Positions 1-12,636 of a stretch of 64,000 bases of DNA are shown in pieces. Position 1 is the first letter of the stretch. Every line of letters starts with the position of its first letter. The position numbers were made by a program, and so were the translations under genes. Under the pieces are notes generated by a model that made no database searches, had not been told where the DNA came from, and saw nothing but the letters and a program-made list of their open reading frames with translations. This DNA is from Circinella minor (lineage: Eukaryota; Mucoromycota; Mucoromycetes; Mucorales; Lichtheimiaceae), in contig JAEPRB010000035.1 of the NCBI GenBank assembly GCA_016758965.1, forward strand, positions 1 through 64,000. The letters run 5' to 3'.

Positions 1-204
1 ACATTGGATAAATTAATTTCTCGAAGACCAGCTAATTCTCCTAAAATATTACAATGACGAGCGGATGTAATCCAAGTTTTTTCCACTTCATCCATAGCAC
101 GCATAATCTTGTTTATACTAATCTTGGTTTTTACCCCCTCTTTCTTTCTTCTCATCTCATTTTTAATTTTTTTTCCCAACATATAAATATATGTCATTTC
201 CACT

Positions 205-2227
205 ATGAACGTTTTGTTTGTATTTTTATCTTTATTATTTACTTTATGGCAAAGTAAATTAACAACTGCAGATGAACAACAGATACCCATACAACTTAAT
301 CATCATCGAAGTTTTCTTCGACCTTTTACAACTGAATGGGTTAGAGTATTAGAACAATTTTATAATGCTCTTGGAGGACATTCAAAAGCATCCTATAAAG
401 GAGGAGATGATGGATGTCCAGTACCACTACCTAGTTTTGATTGTGAAACGTTTTACTGGGATAATGCTCATTTACCGTCAAGAGACGCTCAACATTTACG
501 TCCTCATGTAATAAAAAAAGTGTTTTTTTTAATGTGTTACAGGAAAGAAAGATAATAGTGTACAATGTATGGGTGTGGGTGGTATGATTTATGTTATGAT
601 GTATAATACGTAATAATTGTAATATATATATATATGTATTTGTATTTTTGTTTTTTCACTATCAGGACATTAAAGCAGTCATTGCACTTGGGGATAGTAT
701 TACTGCTGGTTTTGGCATGCTTTCAGGTCACATTACCAAACTTTTTTTTAGGGGGGGAGGAGGAAAGGAACTGGGTTGGGATGAAGGGTTTGAATTTACT
801 TGGAAAAAACCGGAAAATAATAAATAAATCTAACAAATTTAATAGGACGACCACCTTTTGCATCTGTTTGGGAATACCGAGGCAAAGTATTTTCAGTAGG
901 CAATGATCCAAATGAATATACCATTCCAAACTTTTTAAATGTCTATAGTACGCATCAAGGAGGACCCCATGGTGTTACATTACCCATGTCGCGTGGCAAG
1001 GACCTGGATAATGCAGTATGTTATTAAGCTATATATATATATAAATACCAATATGATAATTATATCTTATTTTTTTAACATGTTAAATATATTAATGTCA
1101 ATAATCTAATATAACTACTTATAAAGATCAGCGGAGCAAAGACACAGGATTTAGATGGTGAAGTGACACGCTTGGTTCACTTGCTTAATTCTGATCATCA
1201 TTATCAGCCGATCAAGGACGAATGGAAATTAATAACCTTATTTATTGGGGCCAACAATATCTGTGTATTATGTGATCCACCTGTGACCAGATTACCTCTA
1301 CTTGCACAAGCAGATGAATTCGAAAATGATGTTCGAAATGCGCTTGTCAGATTAAAAAAAGAAGTTCCCAAGTCATTTGTCAATCTGGTTGCCTTATTCA
1401 ATGTAAAGTATATATATATATATATATATATAAGTATACTATAATAGCTCCTCCTCCTCCTCCCCCTTCAACACTTTATATATAATAATAATAACTTACT
1501 GACCTCTTTAAATTAAAAATAACTAAAGGTATCAGCTGTTTATGAGGCAGCGCAAGGTGATCCTTATTGTGAATTTGTTTGGAACCCATTACATTTTAGT
1601 ATATGCTCATGTGTACAAAATGATGAAGAACAACGTAGAGGTATATATAATATTATCTTCGCAGTATAATAGAGTATGAAATTGATATTAAATAATTAAA
1701 AAAAAAAATTACTGTACGTAACAGCTGCGGATAATATGGTATTCGAATATAATCAACGATTACAGAAATTAGCAGCCAATGAATCATATTCTGATAAGGA
1801 GTTTCAAGTTGTCTATCAACCTGGTTTCGCAGAATTACCCATTGCAAAATATAAGCAAGGCTACTTGAGTGGCATTGATTGGTATAAAAAAAATAAGAAT
1901 AATTATATAAAACTGGGTGTGTCCCACACGTGTGGTAGATTATTATTTGATAATTAATGATATATATATATATATATATATTGTATATAGTTTCCATCCA
2001 AATAAATGTGCCAACCAAGTTTTCTCAATGATTTTATGGAATGTTAGTACCATAATAATAATAATAAGTCTATTAATTTTTTTTTATAATTAAATCTAAT
2101 AAATTAATAACGTTTTATATATATTGTATAGAATATGTTTTCTACGCCCGAGGAAAAATTAATACCATTAAATTTCGATTCTCCAGAATTTATTTGTCCT
2201 GGACCTGATAGACCCTACCTACAATAA
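205..2227 (+). CDS. Secreted GDSL-type phospholipase B-like esterase
   Basis: Multi-exon gene for a GDSL-family lipase or esterase of the phospholipase B1 type, which hydrolyses acyl chains from phospholipids outside the cell. The start at 205 opens a hydrophobic N-terminal segment typical of a signal peptide. Exon 1 ends at a GT donor at 508 and the next exon starts at 666. The GDSL block I appears as GDSITAG near 700, where the Ser is the nucleophile. Block III is IGANN near 1245-1260. Block V is DCFHPN, assembled across the intron ending near 1990, and supplies the catalytic Asp and His. Exons are separated by short AT-rich introns, several with TA microsatellites. The stop at 2225-2227 follows a Cys-containing tail. 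The catalytic blocks are seen directly; substrate preference is inferred from the family. The exon 2/3 border near 725-846 is the least certain join. Confidence 0.85.
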
Positions 2228-2993
2228 TAATAATAATAATATAGCAATATAAGTATGCATAACAATAACAATATACACACATGTTTAATAGATCAACAAC
2301 CATCCATGTCTTTTTTTTTTTTTTTGATAAAATTCTGTTATTGTCAATTAATTTTGTAGTAAAATCTACAATGCAAAATTATTATGAAGATTCAAGAAGA
2401 AAGAAAGCGAAAAAAAAAAAAAAAAAGAAAAGAAATATTTTCTTGGCCAAAATAATTGTTGGTTCATGCAAATTAAAAAAAAAAGTTTAGACAAAAGTTA
2501 TGAGTGCGAAATATCATGATTGTTATATTTTAAAGTTTAAACTATTTTCTATAATAATGATAACTCTTAATTGCTCTGGGTTTATTGTTTATTTGATAAT
2601 TGATTAAATGTAATAAAAAATGGGTTCCTCCCCCCCCTCCCGAAAAATGAGGGAGGGGGGTTTAGGAATAATTCATGAAAGAACTAGACTTAGTAACATT
2701 TTTTTTTCTTTATGAGTTAAATGAAATTCACACCCCATTTTTTTTTTTATAAAAATGGTGTGTTGATTAATTGGTTTCAGTTACACACAGGAACTGCCCT
2801 AAATTACGTTAGTCTGAACCGACGGTTTGTGCCATTTAAAAGAATGTTACACAAAAAATTGACTCGAGATTTCTATTATTATTCCTCTTTTTTTGCGACT
2901 CTCTTTTTTTTTTTGCTCCAATTCACTCCTCCTCCTTTATTCATTTTTTTTTTTTTACCATTCCATTTGTTTTATATAAATATATATAGTATA
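2228..2993. other. Intergenic region with poly(T) runs and a C/G-rich inverted repeat
   Basis: Between the phospholipase gene and the next gene there are TAA repeats, poly(T) and poly(A) tracts. A C-rich run near 2628-2641 is mirrored by a G-rich run near 2649-2660 and could form a hairpin with an 8-base loop. The hairpin lies about 400 bp after the phospholipase stop. No gene is supported; open frames here are homopolymer artefacts. Confidence 0.5.
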
Positions 2994-3788
2994 ATGGATA
3001 ATTATAATAATAATACATTAAATTCACAAGTAGAAACTGATATATCTCATTATTCAACAATATACGAACAAGAGGAAGAAAATCAGGAACATCATGACAG
3101 CACCAATAACAACAATAAGAATAAAAAAGATGAAACAATAGATATTGAAGCCATGGCTGCAGCTATTACAGCTGCAGTACAAAGTACTGGACGAGGGACA
3201 TCTTCTATGGCGCTTGGTAATGCATCCATCATATCTAACCGAGTTAGAAGTCAAAGTGAGAGTACTCGATCAACTATCAGACGATCATCATCATCATCCA
3301 ATAAACAACCATTTTTTTTACCCAATAATAACAATCGAATCATACCCCAAGATGCTATGGCACCACGACCTAAACGTAGTAGTAGTATGAGTAGTCAGCA
3401 TAGTTTACCACCTTCTTTAATAAACTCTACTTCTACTTCAACTCGTTCACGATCGTCATCATCAGCATCAAGGCATAATTATTCAGCTCGTTTTTCATGG
3501 CTTGTTGGAACATCGACCATGATAAATAATAATGACGGTAATCAACACAATGGACAACAACAGCAACAACAACAACAAACAAGAGTAGGACAGGAACCTA
3601 CTATAATGGAGGAAGAGAAATCAACTGAACCTTCTGTTGATGATGGTCGAAGGGAATTAATGTATCGAGGCATTCAAGTAAAAGAAATGAAAACAACGTT
3701 AAAAACAATGGTGATTCCACATGAAGTAGAGAATCCAATGCCAAAAGTTGAATTACAAAGACCAGGTTTTGCTCGCATTAATTATTAG
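2994..3788 (+). CDS. Unknown Ser/Asn/Gln-rich protein, 264 residues
   Basis: Single-exon reading frame that I do not recognise. The open frame extends upstream to 2721, but that part is encoded by poly(T)-rich AT-rich DNA. The ATG at 2994, followed by an acidic, Asn-rich N-terminus, is the better start. Most of the protein is low complexity: poly-Asn, poly-Ser with many Arg-Ser steps, and an eight-Gln run. There is one short Ala-rich segment near residues 50-62. The last 45 or so residues are of ordinary complexity and Pro/Lys-rich (motif MYRGIQVKEM near the start of this tail), so any conserved function probably sits there. No signal peptide or membrane segment is visible. It converges on the PHD-protein gene, whose stop is at 4268. 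Confidence 0.7.
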   Translation: MDNYNNNTLNSQVETDISHYSTIYEQEEENQEHHDSTNNNNKNKKDETIDIEAMAAAITAAVQSTGRGTSSMALGNASIISNRVRSQSESTRSTIRRSSSSSNKQPFFLPNNNNRIIPQDAMAPRPKRSSSMSSQHSLPPSLINSTSTSTRSRSSSSASRHNYSARFSWLVGTSTMINNNDGNQHNGQQQQQQQQTRVGQEPTIMEEEKSTEPSVDDGRRELMYRGIQVKEMKTTLKTMVIPHEVENPMPKVELQRPGFARINY

Positions 3789-4008
3789 TTGTAATTTTTT
3801 TGTTTTTTTATTTACTTGGGTTATTATAACAACTCATAATAATAATAATAATAATAATATATCTTCCCTACTTATTATATACATAGTAAATAGTATCTTT
3901 ATATATCTTGTTTCTCTTCTTTTTTTTTTATATGTATACAAATTCTTTCTTATTTATATATTAATTAATTAATAATAATAATAATAAAACTGGGCCTCTT
4001 TTTTTTTA

Positions 4009-4040
<32 letters not shown>

Positions 4041-4267
4041 GAATGATTATTTTGCTTTTTTGTTAATGATGATGTGTAGGTAATAAATGGAGAAAGGATG
4101 TTATTAAATGAAGTGGGAAAAAAAAAAGGGGGAGGGGGGAATACTATGCTACAAATTGATGTGATGAAGTTGTTTTATATGCATATTACTATAAACAAAT
4201 ATATTTTTGTACATAAAAAGAAAAAGAGATATAGAAAAGAAAAGAAAAAAAAAAGCTATTATTTCCA
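3789..4267. other. Convergent intergenic region, probable 3' UTRs
   Basis: About 480 bp between two converging genes. It holds TAA and TA microsatellites and a short G-rich run near 4128-4138. Nothing coding is seen. Confidence 0.6.
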
Positions 4268-7200
4268 TTAATCATGACAAATAGTACCATTATCCAAGAA
4301 TGACCATCCTTCTGGTGCTTTTAATCGATCTGAAATTCTTGACTTGATCTGTTTACGTTTACGATCCAAAGATGATAAAATATCAATTTGTTTCTTTCTT
4401 TCAATTTCCAATTCAGATTGACGTAATTCTCTCCAATGTTCATGTTTTTGACATTTACCCATTTTATTACATAAAGTAAATTCATGTATATCCACGTCTT
4501 CCATTTCTGCTTGTTTTAATAATTCCACCTTTATATCTTTACCTTCCCTTGAAATATTTTTGATTGCATCCCATACATTACTTTGCCATGAAAGTCTTGA
4601 ATCATAACCACATATTTTTGGATCATTTTCTTCTTGTGATTCAAGAACATGTTTTAAAAATTGTGCTTGAATATCCACAAACTTAACAATAGCTCGTGCT
4701 TTAATACGTTCTTGTTTCATTTCTGTTAAACGACTCATATCCCATTGATTAGAATCAATATTAAGTTGACTTTTCCCATCTTGATGTCGTGCTTGAAACA
4801 TTCCTTTCAATGTTTGTTCCAATGATGTTGTTGTTGTTGTAGTAGTAGTAGTAGTAGTAGTAGTATTTAAATGATCAGATTCATAAGCTTGTTGAGCACG
4901 TTCCAATCTCATTCTTGCTACACGCATACCACATTCTTCTGAACAATATTTGGATCGACTATTTCCTTTAGTAGAAGCACGAGCCGGATTTTGACATTGA
5001 GTCAATGTATTGGCACATGGAAATCGTTGAGTTGATTTTTTGCCAGTGGTTACTGTACATTCTTTACAGTAATATAAATCAAAAAAATCACCTTCTTTTG
5101 CATGAATACCAATACAAAACCCATGAAACCATTTATTACAATGATCACATGAAATCATATAGTGAGGTGTTGTTAATGGGGATTGACAAGTACAATAACG
5201 TATTACTTCTTTTTGTTGATGTTGAACCTTTTTTGATGTTAATTGTTTGGTACTTTTTTTAGTAGATTTTTTCTTTTCGGTAGTGGAAGATGGATTAGCT
5301 GCAGCTGTGGCTGCTGCTCTGGCAGCTGCATCGGCTGCTTTTTGTGCTTCAGTTTTTGGTGGTCTTCCACGTCTCTTTGGTATTTTTTTTGTTAATTGAT
5401 GTTCATCAGAAGTAAGATTTGAATTTGTTGATGTAGATGTAAGTGATAATGTGGATGGTGTTTGTGTCATTGTTCCTGATGATGATGGTGATAAATCAGA
5501 TAATATAGTAGATGATTCCTATTTTTTTATTTTTTTATTTTTTTTTTTGATCGTCAGTTTATAACCATATCGAGAATTTTTTTTTTTTATTCTTACTTTT
5601 TGTGTAACAAGATTTTTTTTTTTTTACTTACTTTAAGTTTTATTGACGAGCCTGCGTCTAATTTCTGTTGTTGTTGTTGTTGTTGTTGTTGATTAATAGC
5701 CAAAGTAGAAGAAGAGAGTGAATTTTTTAATGGTCGACCTTTTTTTGCTGGTTTACCAGGTTCTGAAGATACTTTCGATTTCTTTTTCTTTTTTTCTTTA
5801 ATTGGAGGTGTTGATGGAGGTAAGGGTGGTGGTGGATGAGAATATTGTTGTTGATTATGTTGATAATGATAATCTGAATCAATAGATGTAGGTGAAAAAG
5901 AGGGTGGAAGAGATTGTGCATGAGGATGTTGAGAATGATAATAATAGGGATGTTGTTGATGGGGTGGAAAAGAGTAATATAGATTAGATTGTTCTTGAAT
6001 CATTCTAGAATGTTGTGGATCCATATGACGTGGTGGAGGTGGTTGCATAGAATAAACTGAAGTAACCACTTCACTATTTTGTCGTACACGTTTTAATTGT
6101 TGATTATTAGTGTTGTTATTATAATCCAAAGGTAAACTACTACGTTTTCGAGAATCTCCTTGATAATGATGATCGTTATTGAAAAAAGGAGGTGTAGTCG
6201 AAGAAGAATTATTATTGCTAGGCGATTCAGGTGTAGGATACTGATGATGATGATGATAATAAAGATTATTTCCTGAATGGGCTGTTGGAGATGAAACACT
6301 ACCGGTATATATGGATGTAGAATTTGATCTTTGATTCTGGGTATCATATAATGGTGTTGTATTATGATCTTGTTTTGATTGTGAATGATGATAGGATGGA
6401 TGATGATGATAATGATGATGACCAGACATGACAGTTTTATTATTAATATCAGTTGAGGATGTATGAACTGGTGTTGATATTGAGTTATGTAACTCTACAC
6501 CCATTGAAGTTGTTGATGATCTTTGTTGTTGTTGTTGTTGTTGATATCCATTTGTTAATGGTAGTCCATTATTATTATATTGTTGATCATCAGAAAAATG
6601 TTGATAATGTCCTTGCGGTGTTTCTACTGGTTGCCATTTCAGTGTTGCTTCAGAATCAAGTGTATCAAGAGTATTTGTAGTATCAACAAAATTATTATCC
6701 ATATTATTATTTGTCATTGTATTACAATCCATTGTTGTTTCTTTTTCTTTTGATCGTTTACGATGTGGGAGTTGTTTTTGTGTATGATTATTAGTCGTAT
6801 TATTATCGTCCTCATCACTCGTGTAACCACCCTTATTATTATTATTACTTGTATTCCTAATAATAGGGGTCGTCATGGTCGCGTCAGAAAAATGAGGGCT
6901 TATTCCATTGGTAGGTTCTTGTGATATGCGTTTTGGTAGTTGAGAAGGTACACCATTATGAGACATTGCTTCTTGCTTTATTGGTCCATGTTGTGTTGGT
7001 GAATGTTTATAATAACGATCGGTAACACTAGTATGGTCTGAAGTTTTAATATTTTTATTGTCATTACCGTTTTGGTTAATAATATTGTCTGTTGGTTGTT
7101 CTGATTGTAAAGTTGACGCTACAGGATTCAGAATAGAACCAAGATTCAATGCACTTTTATTTCTGGTTTTATTAATAGTATGAACAGGTAATCGCGACGT

Positions 7201-7284
7201 AATAATAGTTGAATGACCTTGGTGTTGGTGTTCTATTCTTCCGTTGGATAAAGGTGTATGGTTCTCCAACGGGTTATGAGGCAT
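4268..7284 (-). CDS. CFP1/Spp1-like PHD-finger protein, probable Set1/COMPASS subunit
   Basis: Predicted two-exon gene. Exon 1 is 7284-5632 and exon 2 is 5518-4268. The intron runs from a GTAAGT donor to a TAG acceptor in phase 0 and gives a protein of about 967 residues. The first 550 or so residues are disordered, rich in Asn, Gln, His, Ser and Pro, with a Lys-rich AT-hook-like stretch before the junction. The C-terminal part has a second AT-hook-like KRRGRPPK and a C4HC3 PHD finger (about residues 658-706, beginning RYCTCQ and ending YYCKEC). A second Cys motif, ending SKYCSEECG, follows; it is typical of CXXC1/Spp1. The tail is basic and coiled-coil-like. The family reads H3K4 methylation and belongs to the Set1 methyltransferase complex in the nucleus; that role is inferred. 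The exon 2 frame could also start by itself at 5470, but the clean in-frame intron favours the longer model. Confidence 0.8.
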
Positions 7285-7399
7285 TATTATTATTTGATAT
7301 ATATTTATATATTTTATTATAATAAATTATTTTGGAAAATATGTAAGAAAAATATGAATTTTTTTTTTAAGTGTAATAATAATAATAATAATAATAGTA

Positions 7400-7451
<52 letters not shown>

Positions 7452-8709
7452 AAAAGACCAAAGAAAAAAAGTTAATAATGGAGAGTATAATTCTTTTTTT
7501 TTTTTTTTTCTTACGCAGAAAGTAAAAAGTATATCGTGACTCTTTTTTTTTATAAGCTGAAACTGATTTTTCTATTGAAGTAGAATTTTATGTATTCCGG
7601 ATGGATTTTTTAATTCTTCTATTTGTTCTCATACATATCATGGTGTGAGACTAATTTGTCTATTTTAATATAGATTTGACTCTATGAAATTCAAGATATA
7701 ATATTTATAACAATTAATTGCTCGTGTTGTTATCTATTCTATAACCCATTGTGTTACTATCATGACCCTAATATTTTATGCTTTATCTTAAAAATGAAAG
7801 TCCAACTTTGTGAAATTAATTTCTTATTTATTAAAATGCTATGATTCTTTTAATAAATAATAGTACGTCATATAAGATCAAATGGAAATTATGTAAATGC
7901 GATAATAAATATTTCAATATATATATATATATTTTGATAAAGCTGAAATTTATTGATTAAAAGGGTTCTTAGTCAAGCAACATAATCTTTTGGGAACAAC
8001 TTCTAAATTCGGAAATACAAAATGACAACAGTAAATCGTTTTAATTGAATCAAATACCTATGATAAAGGAAACATAAACCTAATCTCTTTTTATATATAG
8101 ATACTTTAGAAAGCAACTACACCTTATTATAGTTGATATGAATTTCGTATTCATGAAAGGGAGAGACAAGAAACTTCAATCTATTTATATAGAGAAAATG
8201 ATACTTTTGTTACCTATACGTGAATTTAAAACTTAGTTGTTTGTGTAATGGTATACGTAGAATAAGAAAAAAAAAAGTATTATTATGCAAAAAAAAACTT
8301 TTTAGGGCGAAGCAACACGAGAGAAAGGGTTAAATAACAATGATTTTAAATGTTTATACAAAATGATCAAAATAAAAATAATGATCAAAATTTTTCAATA
8401 TTATTTATTGTTAAATATTTTAAAATGATAATAATATATTATGAAAGTTATATTAAATATATATTAAAGAAAGAAAAACTTAATAAAGCGACGTTAAAAT
8501 ATATAATATGTGGGTGGGTGGGTGTCTCTGTGTATATTTATTTCAATCAATGAAAATAATATTCAAAGTTTTTTGTTTGATGAGAAAAAAAAAAAAAATT
8601 AAATCACTCTCAAGAATTGAGTTCATGCATGAATGAAAATAAGGTATAAAAGGAAAAAAACGGAAAGTATTTTTTTTTCCAAGGAGAAAAGAGAGATACG
8701 GTCTCATTA
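7285..8709. other. Intergenic region with a 47-base poly(A) tract
   Basis: About 1.4 kb upstream of the PHD-protein gene and downstream of the membrane-protein gene. It contains TAA repeats (7375-7396) and an uninterrupted poly(A) run (7403-7449). The rest is AT-rich sequence without supported coding frames. The short open frame at 8350-8553 is made of AT-rich codons and is not credible. Confidence 0.55.
7403..7449. repeat. Poly(A) homopolymer, 47 bases
   Basis: Uninterrupted A run about 120 bp upstream of the start codon of the minus-strand PHD gene, so poly(T) on its sense strand. Such poly(dA:dT) tracts are known to exclude nucleosomes at fungal promoters. Exact length may be affected by sequencing error. 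Confidence 0.9.
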
Positions 8710-11402
8710 TTAAGGAGATCGTGCATTGTTATTATGAATACCTCCACGAGGAGATTGATGAAGCCACATTGAATCATCCGATTTTTGACGTCGTACATTA
8801 TTGTTAATATTATTAGCATGACCAATGGAATTGGTACCTGATTGAATATTATAATCTATTACAGATTCCCAATCATTATTGACTGCAGTTACATCGGATT
8901 CATTTAATGCTGGCATAACATTGTTATTATTATTATTATTATTAATAGGAGGTGTAGTTGATGTAGGTCGAATAATAGTGTTATTTGTTTGATGTGAAGG
9001 TGGTGGTGGATTAAACATATCTTCAGGTATATAAACACTATTAGAACTCTCTTTACGTTGTTGATGTTTATTATTAGGTAATGGTGTTGATACCAATGTA
9101 GCAGTGGATGGTGTATTTGAACGTGATGCCATCAAACTATGATGATGATTACTATTGGAATTATAAGGATAATGGTTTTGATCGTGTGTAGGAACTGTTG
9201 CTAATGGATTTAATTGAAATGTTGTACCACTTGTATAACTAGGTTGATTTACCATTGGAACAATAACAGAACCAGATTTTGTATAATGCATGAATTCACT
9301 TGATGCTTGAGATCCTTGAGGCATTAAAATAGGGGATCCAGCATAAGTATCAAACTGTTTTCCAGTAGATAAAAAGTCTTGTGATGGTGGAGGTATAGTT
9401 TGTGGTGCAGTTTGACTACCTGGTTTTGGATGGAAAATCAAAACTACGATAAACCATACAATAATTGTTGTGACATTGACTAATAATAAAAAAGGAAAAT
9501 AGTTTCATGTCAAAAAATTATTATGTGTTGATCTTTCATCATGTAGGGTTACTTACTATTACAAATCATAAAATCTGCAGTAAATTTATGTGCATTCAAA
9601 TATTTCTTTCCAGTTAAACCATCAGCACTAAGGATAAGGAAAGATAATGCATCAACAAACAAAACAATTGTTAAAAGCAAGTTTAATTCCTATAATAATA
9701 ATAATAATAATAAATGATTAATATGATAGCTAATTAATTTTACTGATTAAGTTCAATAATAGTATTATTATTATTATTTTTTACCTGGAAATAACGAATT
9801 TTTTGTGTAATAGATCGACCATTATGTGAATCTCTTGAATTTTTTAATAATTTACTAAAACGAAAATGAGAAATCACACCAAGACTTGCAACAAAAAATA
9901 TTTCTATAAAGGTTCAATGAGTAAAATATATCTTATATTATCAAAGAAAAAAAAAAAAGAAACTCAACTCAACTCTTACCAATACTATAAACAAGTTGTG
10001 GCATGACTTCCTTATAGGTTGGATCATAACTACTATGTGAAAAAGAATATTGAAGAATGGGAAACATAATAAGGGTCAAGATAGTCCTATAAAATTATTA
10101 TGCAAGGGCAGGGGTAAATATATAAGTGACATGATTAATTATTACTGTAGATCTTTATGCTATTTTTTTTTTTATTTTTTTTATTCTTTGCGTGTTTTTC
10201 TGTTATTAGTTACATACCAACAAATATAGAATAAAAATTCTTTGCTACTCATGAAACTCGCCTTAGCAACGGAATTAGCCAAATAATTCCAAAAGCATTG
10301 AAGTAAAAGGAGAGTACCCCTACATTATTGATTATATATTATATTAAGTAAAAAATAAAATAAAAGAATATGTCAATAAATATCGAGGCATCTGTGCTAA
10401 AAAATAATAATAATAATAATACAATGACAAGTTACATACGTTTGTAAAGATAATCCAACACATAAACTGTAATCTATATTATATGATAAAAATACGTTTA
10501 AACAAATTGTTAATACAAGAAAGAGAAAAAAAAAAAACTGTGTCTTTTTTTTTAAAAAAAATAGGAGTACTAGGAGTGATGATAGGTTTGATATAACAAG
10601 GGGAGGGGGGGGAGGAATGAAAAATTACAGTGAAAAAAAAAAAACATTCATATAAAGTAAACAAGTCAAAAAGATGTGTGAAGGCGTGCATACATTCTTA
10701 AAAGGTTTTTGAAGAAAGGAAAAAAAAAAGGGGGGGTGCGGGGGATTATAAAAAATTGTGATAGAACAATCAATTTAATGATATCAAACAAAGAAAATAA
10801 TTATTGAATTACCTGTTGGAACAACGAGTTCTTTATCTGCTTGAGTCCACATTGACTCTGGCTTTGTAAAAATATGACCAAAAATAGATGCAAAACCTTC
10901 TTCATATTTAATTTTGCATGAAACAATATCTATAAACAATAAACATAATAAACAGGTTATTAAATTACATATATTTATATTGACTAATAGATAACTAAAA
11001 AGTTGATTTTGATCATAAAAAAGGTCTTTTTACTTTTTCTCTCCCTTTCTATCTCTTCTCCTTCAACTTTTCCCCTCTCCCATTTCCTCTTTCTCCTGCT
11101 TGAATTTATTATTTACCATAGTAAAGTTGAAATGGTACCATGATAAATATCAGTAATGATACAATGCTTTTAAGTTCTCCTTGTCTAAAACGCGATGGTT
11201 TTAAGCATTGAAAACCATCTAACGAATAAACTCGATAGAAATACCAAATATAAAAATAAGATAATGAAACGGCTCGTTCTATATTCATAAAACATAATAA
11301 TAAATATCGCGTGATTGATAAGTTGTTGATTGTATTATATATAAAGTATGAATAAATTTTTTTTTTCTTACGTAAAAAACTAAAATCGCTAAGATGGGTC
11401 AT
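8710..11402 (-). CDS. Multi-pass (6-7 TM) membrane protein, GPCR-like layout, with long disordered tail
   Basis: Nine exons can be chained in frame on the minus strand, each with GT-AG borders. The start at 11402 opens a tiny exon ending in a GTAAGA donor. Later exons begin near 11270, 10930, 10475, 10320, 10080, 9905, 9690 and 9480. The translation has about six or seven hydrophobic helices, for example around SIVSLLIFIMVPF, ICWTILTLIMFPIL, LLLTIVLFVDALSF and TTIIVWFIVVLIF. A cytosolic-type tail of roughly 240 residues follows, rich in Asn, Pro, Ser and Thr. This layout resembles a seven-transmembrane receptor or sensor, but no family motif is recognised and no ligand can be proposed. An ATG at 11288 is an alternative start if the small first exon is not used. 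Confidence 0.7.
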
Positions 11403-12598
11403 TATTATTATTATTATTATTATTATATAAGATAGTTAATTATAATAAGAAAAATATATAATAAATTTTAATAATAAAATAAAAAGTGAAGAAAAAGAAA
11501 AAGAAAAAGAAAAAAGTTGTTAAAGAAGCAATAAATAAGAAAATAAATAAAAGTTGATTTAGGTTCTGTTTTTGAAGGGAAAAGAAAATTATTATAGATC
11601 GTAACTAAATTTATTAGTAAAAAAAGCAGTAAAACTGACCGATCAAACAATGATGTGTTTATTTCTATTATAATCACCAAGAAAAAAAAAAGTTCTTACA
11701 ATTCCATATAACTATGTATACTACCAAATTTCTGGTAAAAGGAAAAAGGGAGAAAAAAGGGATCTCTTTTTGAGGAGTAAAAAAAAAAAAAAGTTGATAT
11801 TAGGAATGCTGGTTGGATAATTCATGTACAAAATACAATAAGTGATGGTAGTAAATAAATAAATAAAAGGTCGAGGGGAAGAAGAAGAAGAAGAAGAAGA
11901 GGGGGGGGGGAAGAGTCAATAGATAAAAAGAAATACTTAACTTACCCATCAAATAGATAAAGAAAAGCAGTAAATTATAAGGGAATAAAGTTATTTTACT
12001 TTTAAAAAATTTAATAATTAAAAGAGAAACAAATGTTTTTTTTTTTTTTTTTAAATTTTTTAATCTATTGAGAGGCAAATGCATATATATGATCATAATT
12101 TTATGCATTATTGAAGCAAAAAGAAAGAAAAAAAGATATATTATCTAATAGTTATTTATATGGATAAGAATAAAAATTCTTCAACTCCATGTCAAAACAG
12201 TTTTTATATTATAGAATGTGTTCGAGAACTTTCAATATGTTTCTACGTATTTTTTTTTTTTTTTTACGTTTTCGTTTCATAATTTTTACGTATTTAGAGT
12301 GATCTTCTTGATTATGAAGTAGAAAACACAAAAAGTTAATCAATTTTAACAATACGTAACAACAAATATCATTACAATTCTCTTTATAATTATTAATAAA
12401 CACATGTTCTAAATCATCTGATGACCATTCTTTATATATAGGAGAAAAGTAATTATATCAGCCTGGGAGGTTATAAAACATTATATACAAGTTAGGTGTT
12501 GTTGGGACCAGTACTTTATGGGTGCGAATAATAAGATGAATTGACACAAAAGAGGAGTTGCGTATTATCAATATTATTACGATAGGAGATCAACCAAA

Positions 12599-12636
<38 letters not shown>

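Noticed and set aside
2721..2993. Upstream extension of the Ser/Asn-rich protein
   Set aside because: Encoded by homopolymer-rich DNA (Phe runs); the ATG at 2994 gives a more natural start.
11881..11912. GAAGAA and G-rich simple repeats as possible CRISPR or regulatory arrays
   Set aside because: Simple-sequence repeats only, with no spacers. CRISPR arrays are not expected in this fungal context and none was seen.
12209..12445. Minus-strand open frame with moderately natural codons
   Set aside because: No start upstream of the stop-bounded frame other than an internal Met, no recognisable domain, and a long poly-Lys tract. Not enough support for a gene.
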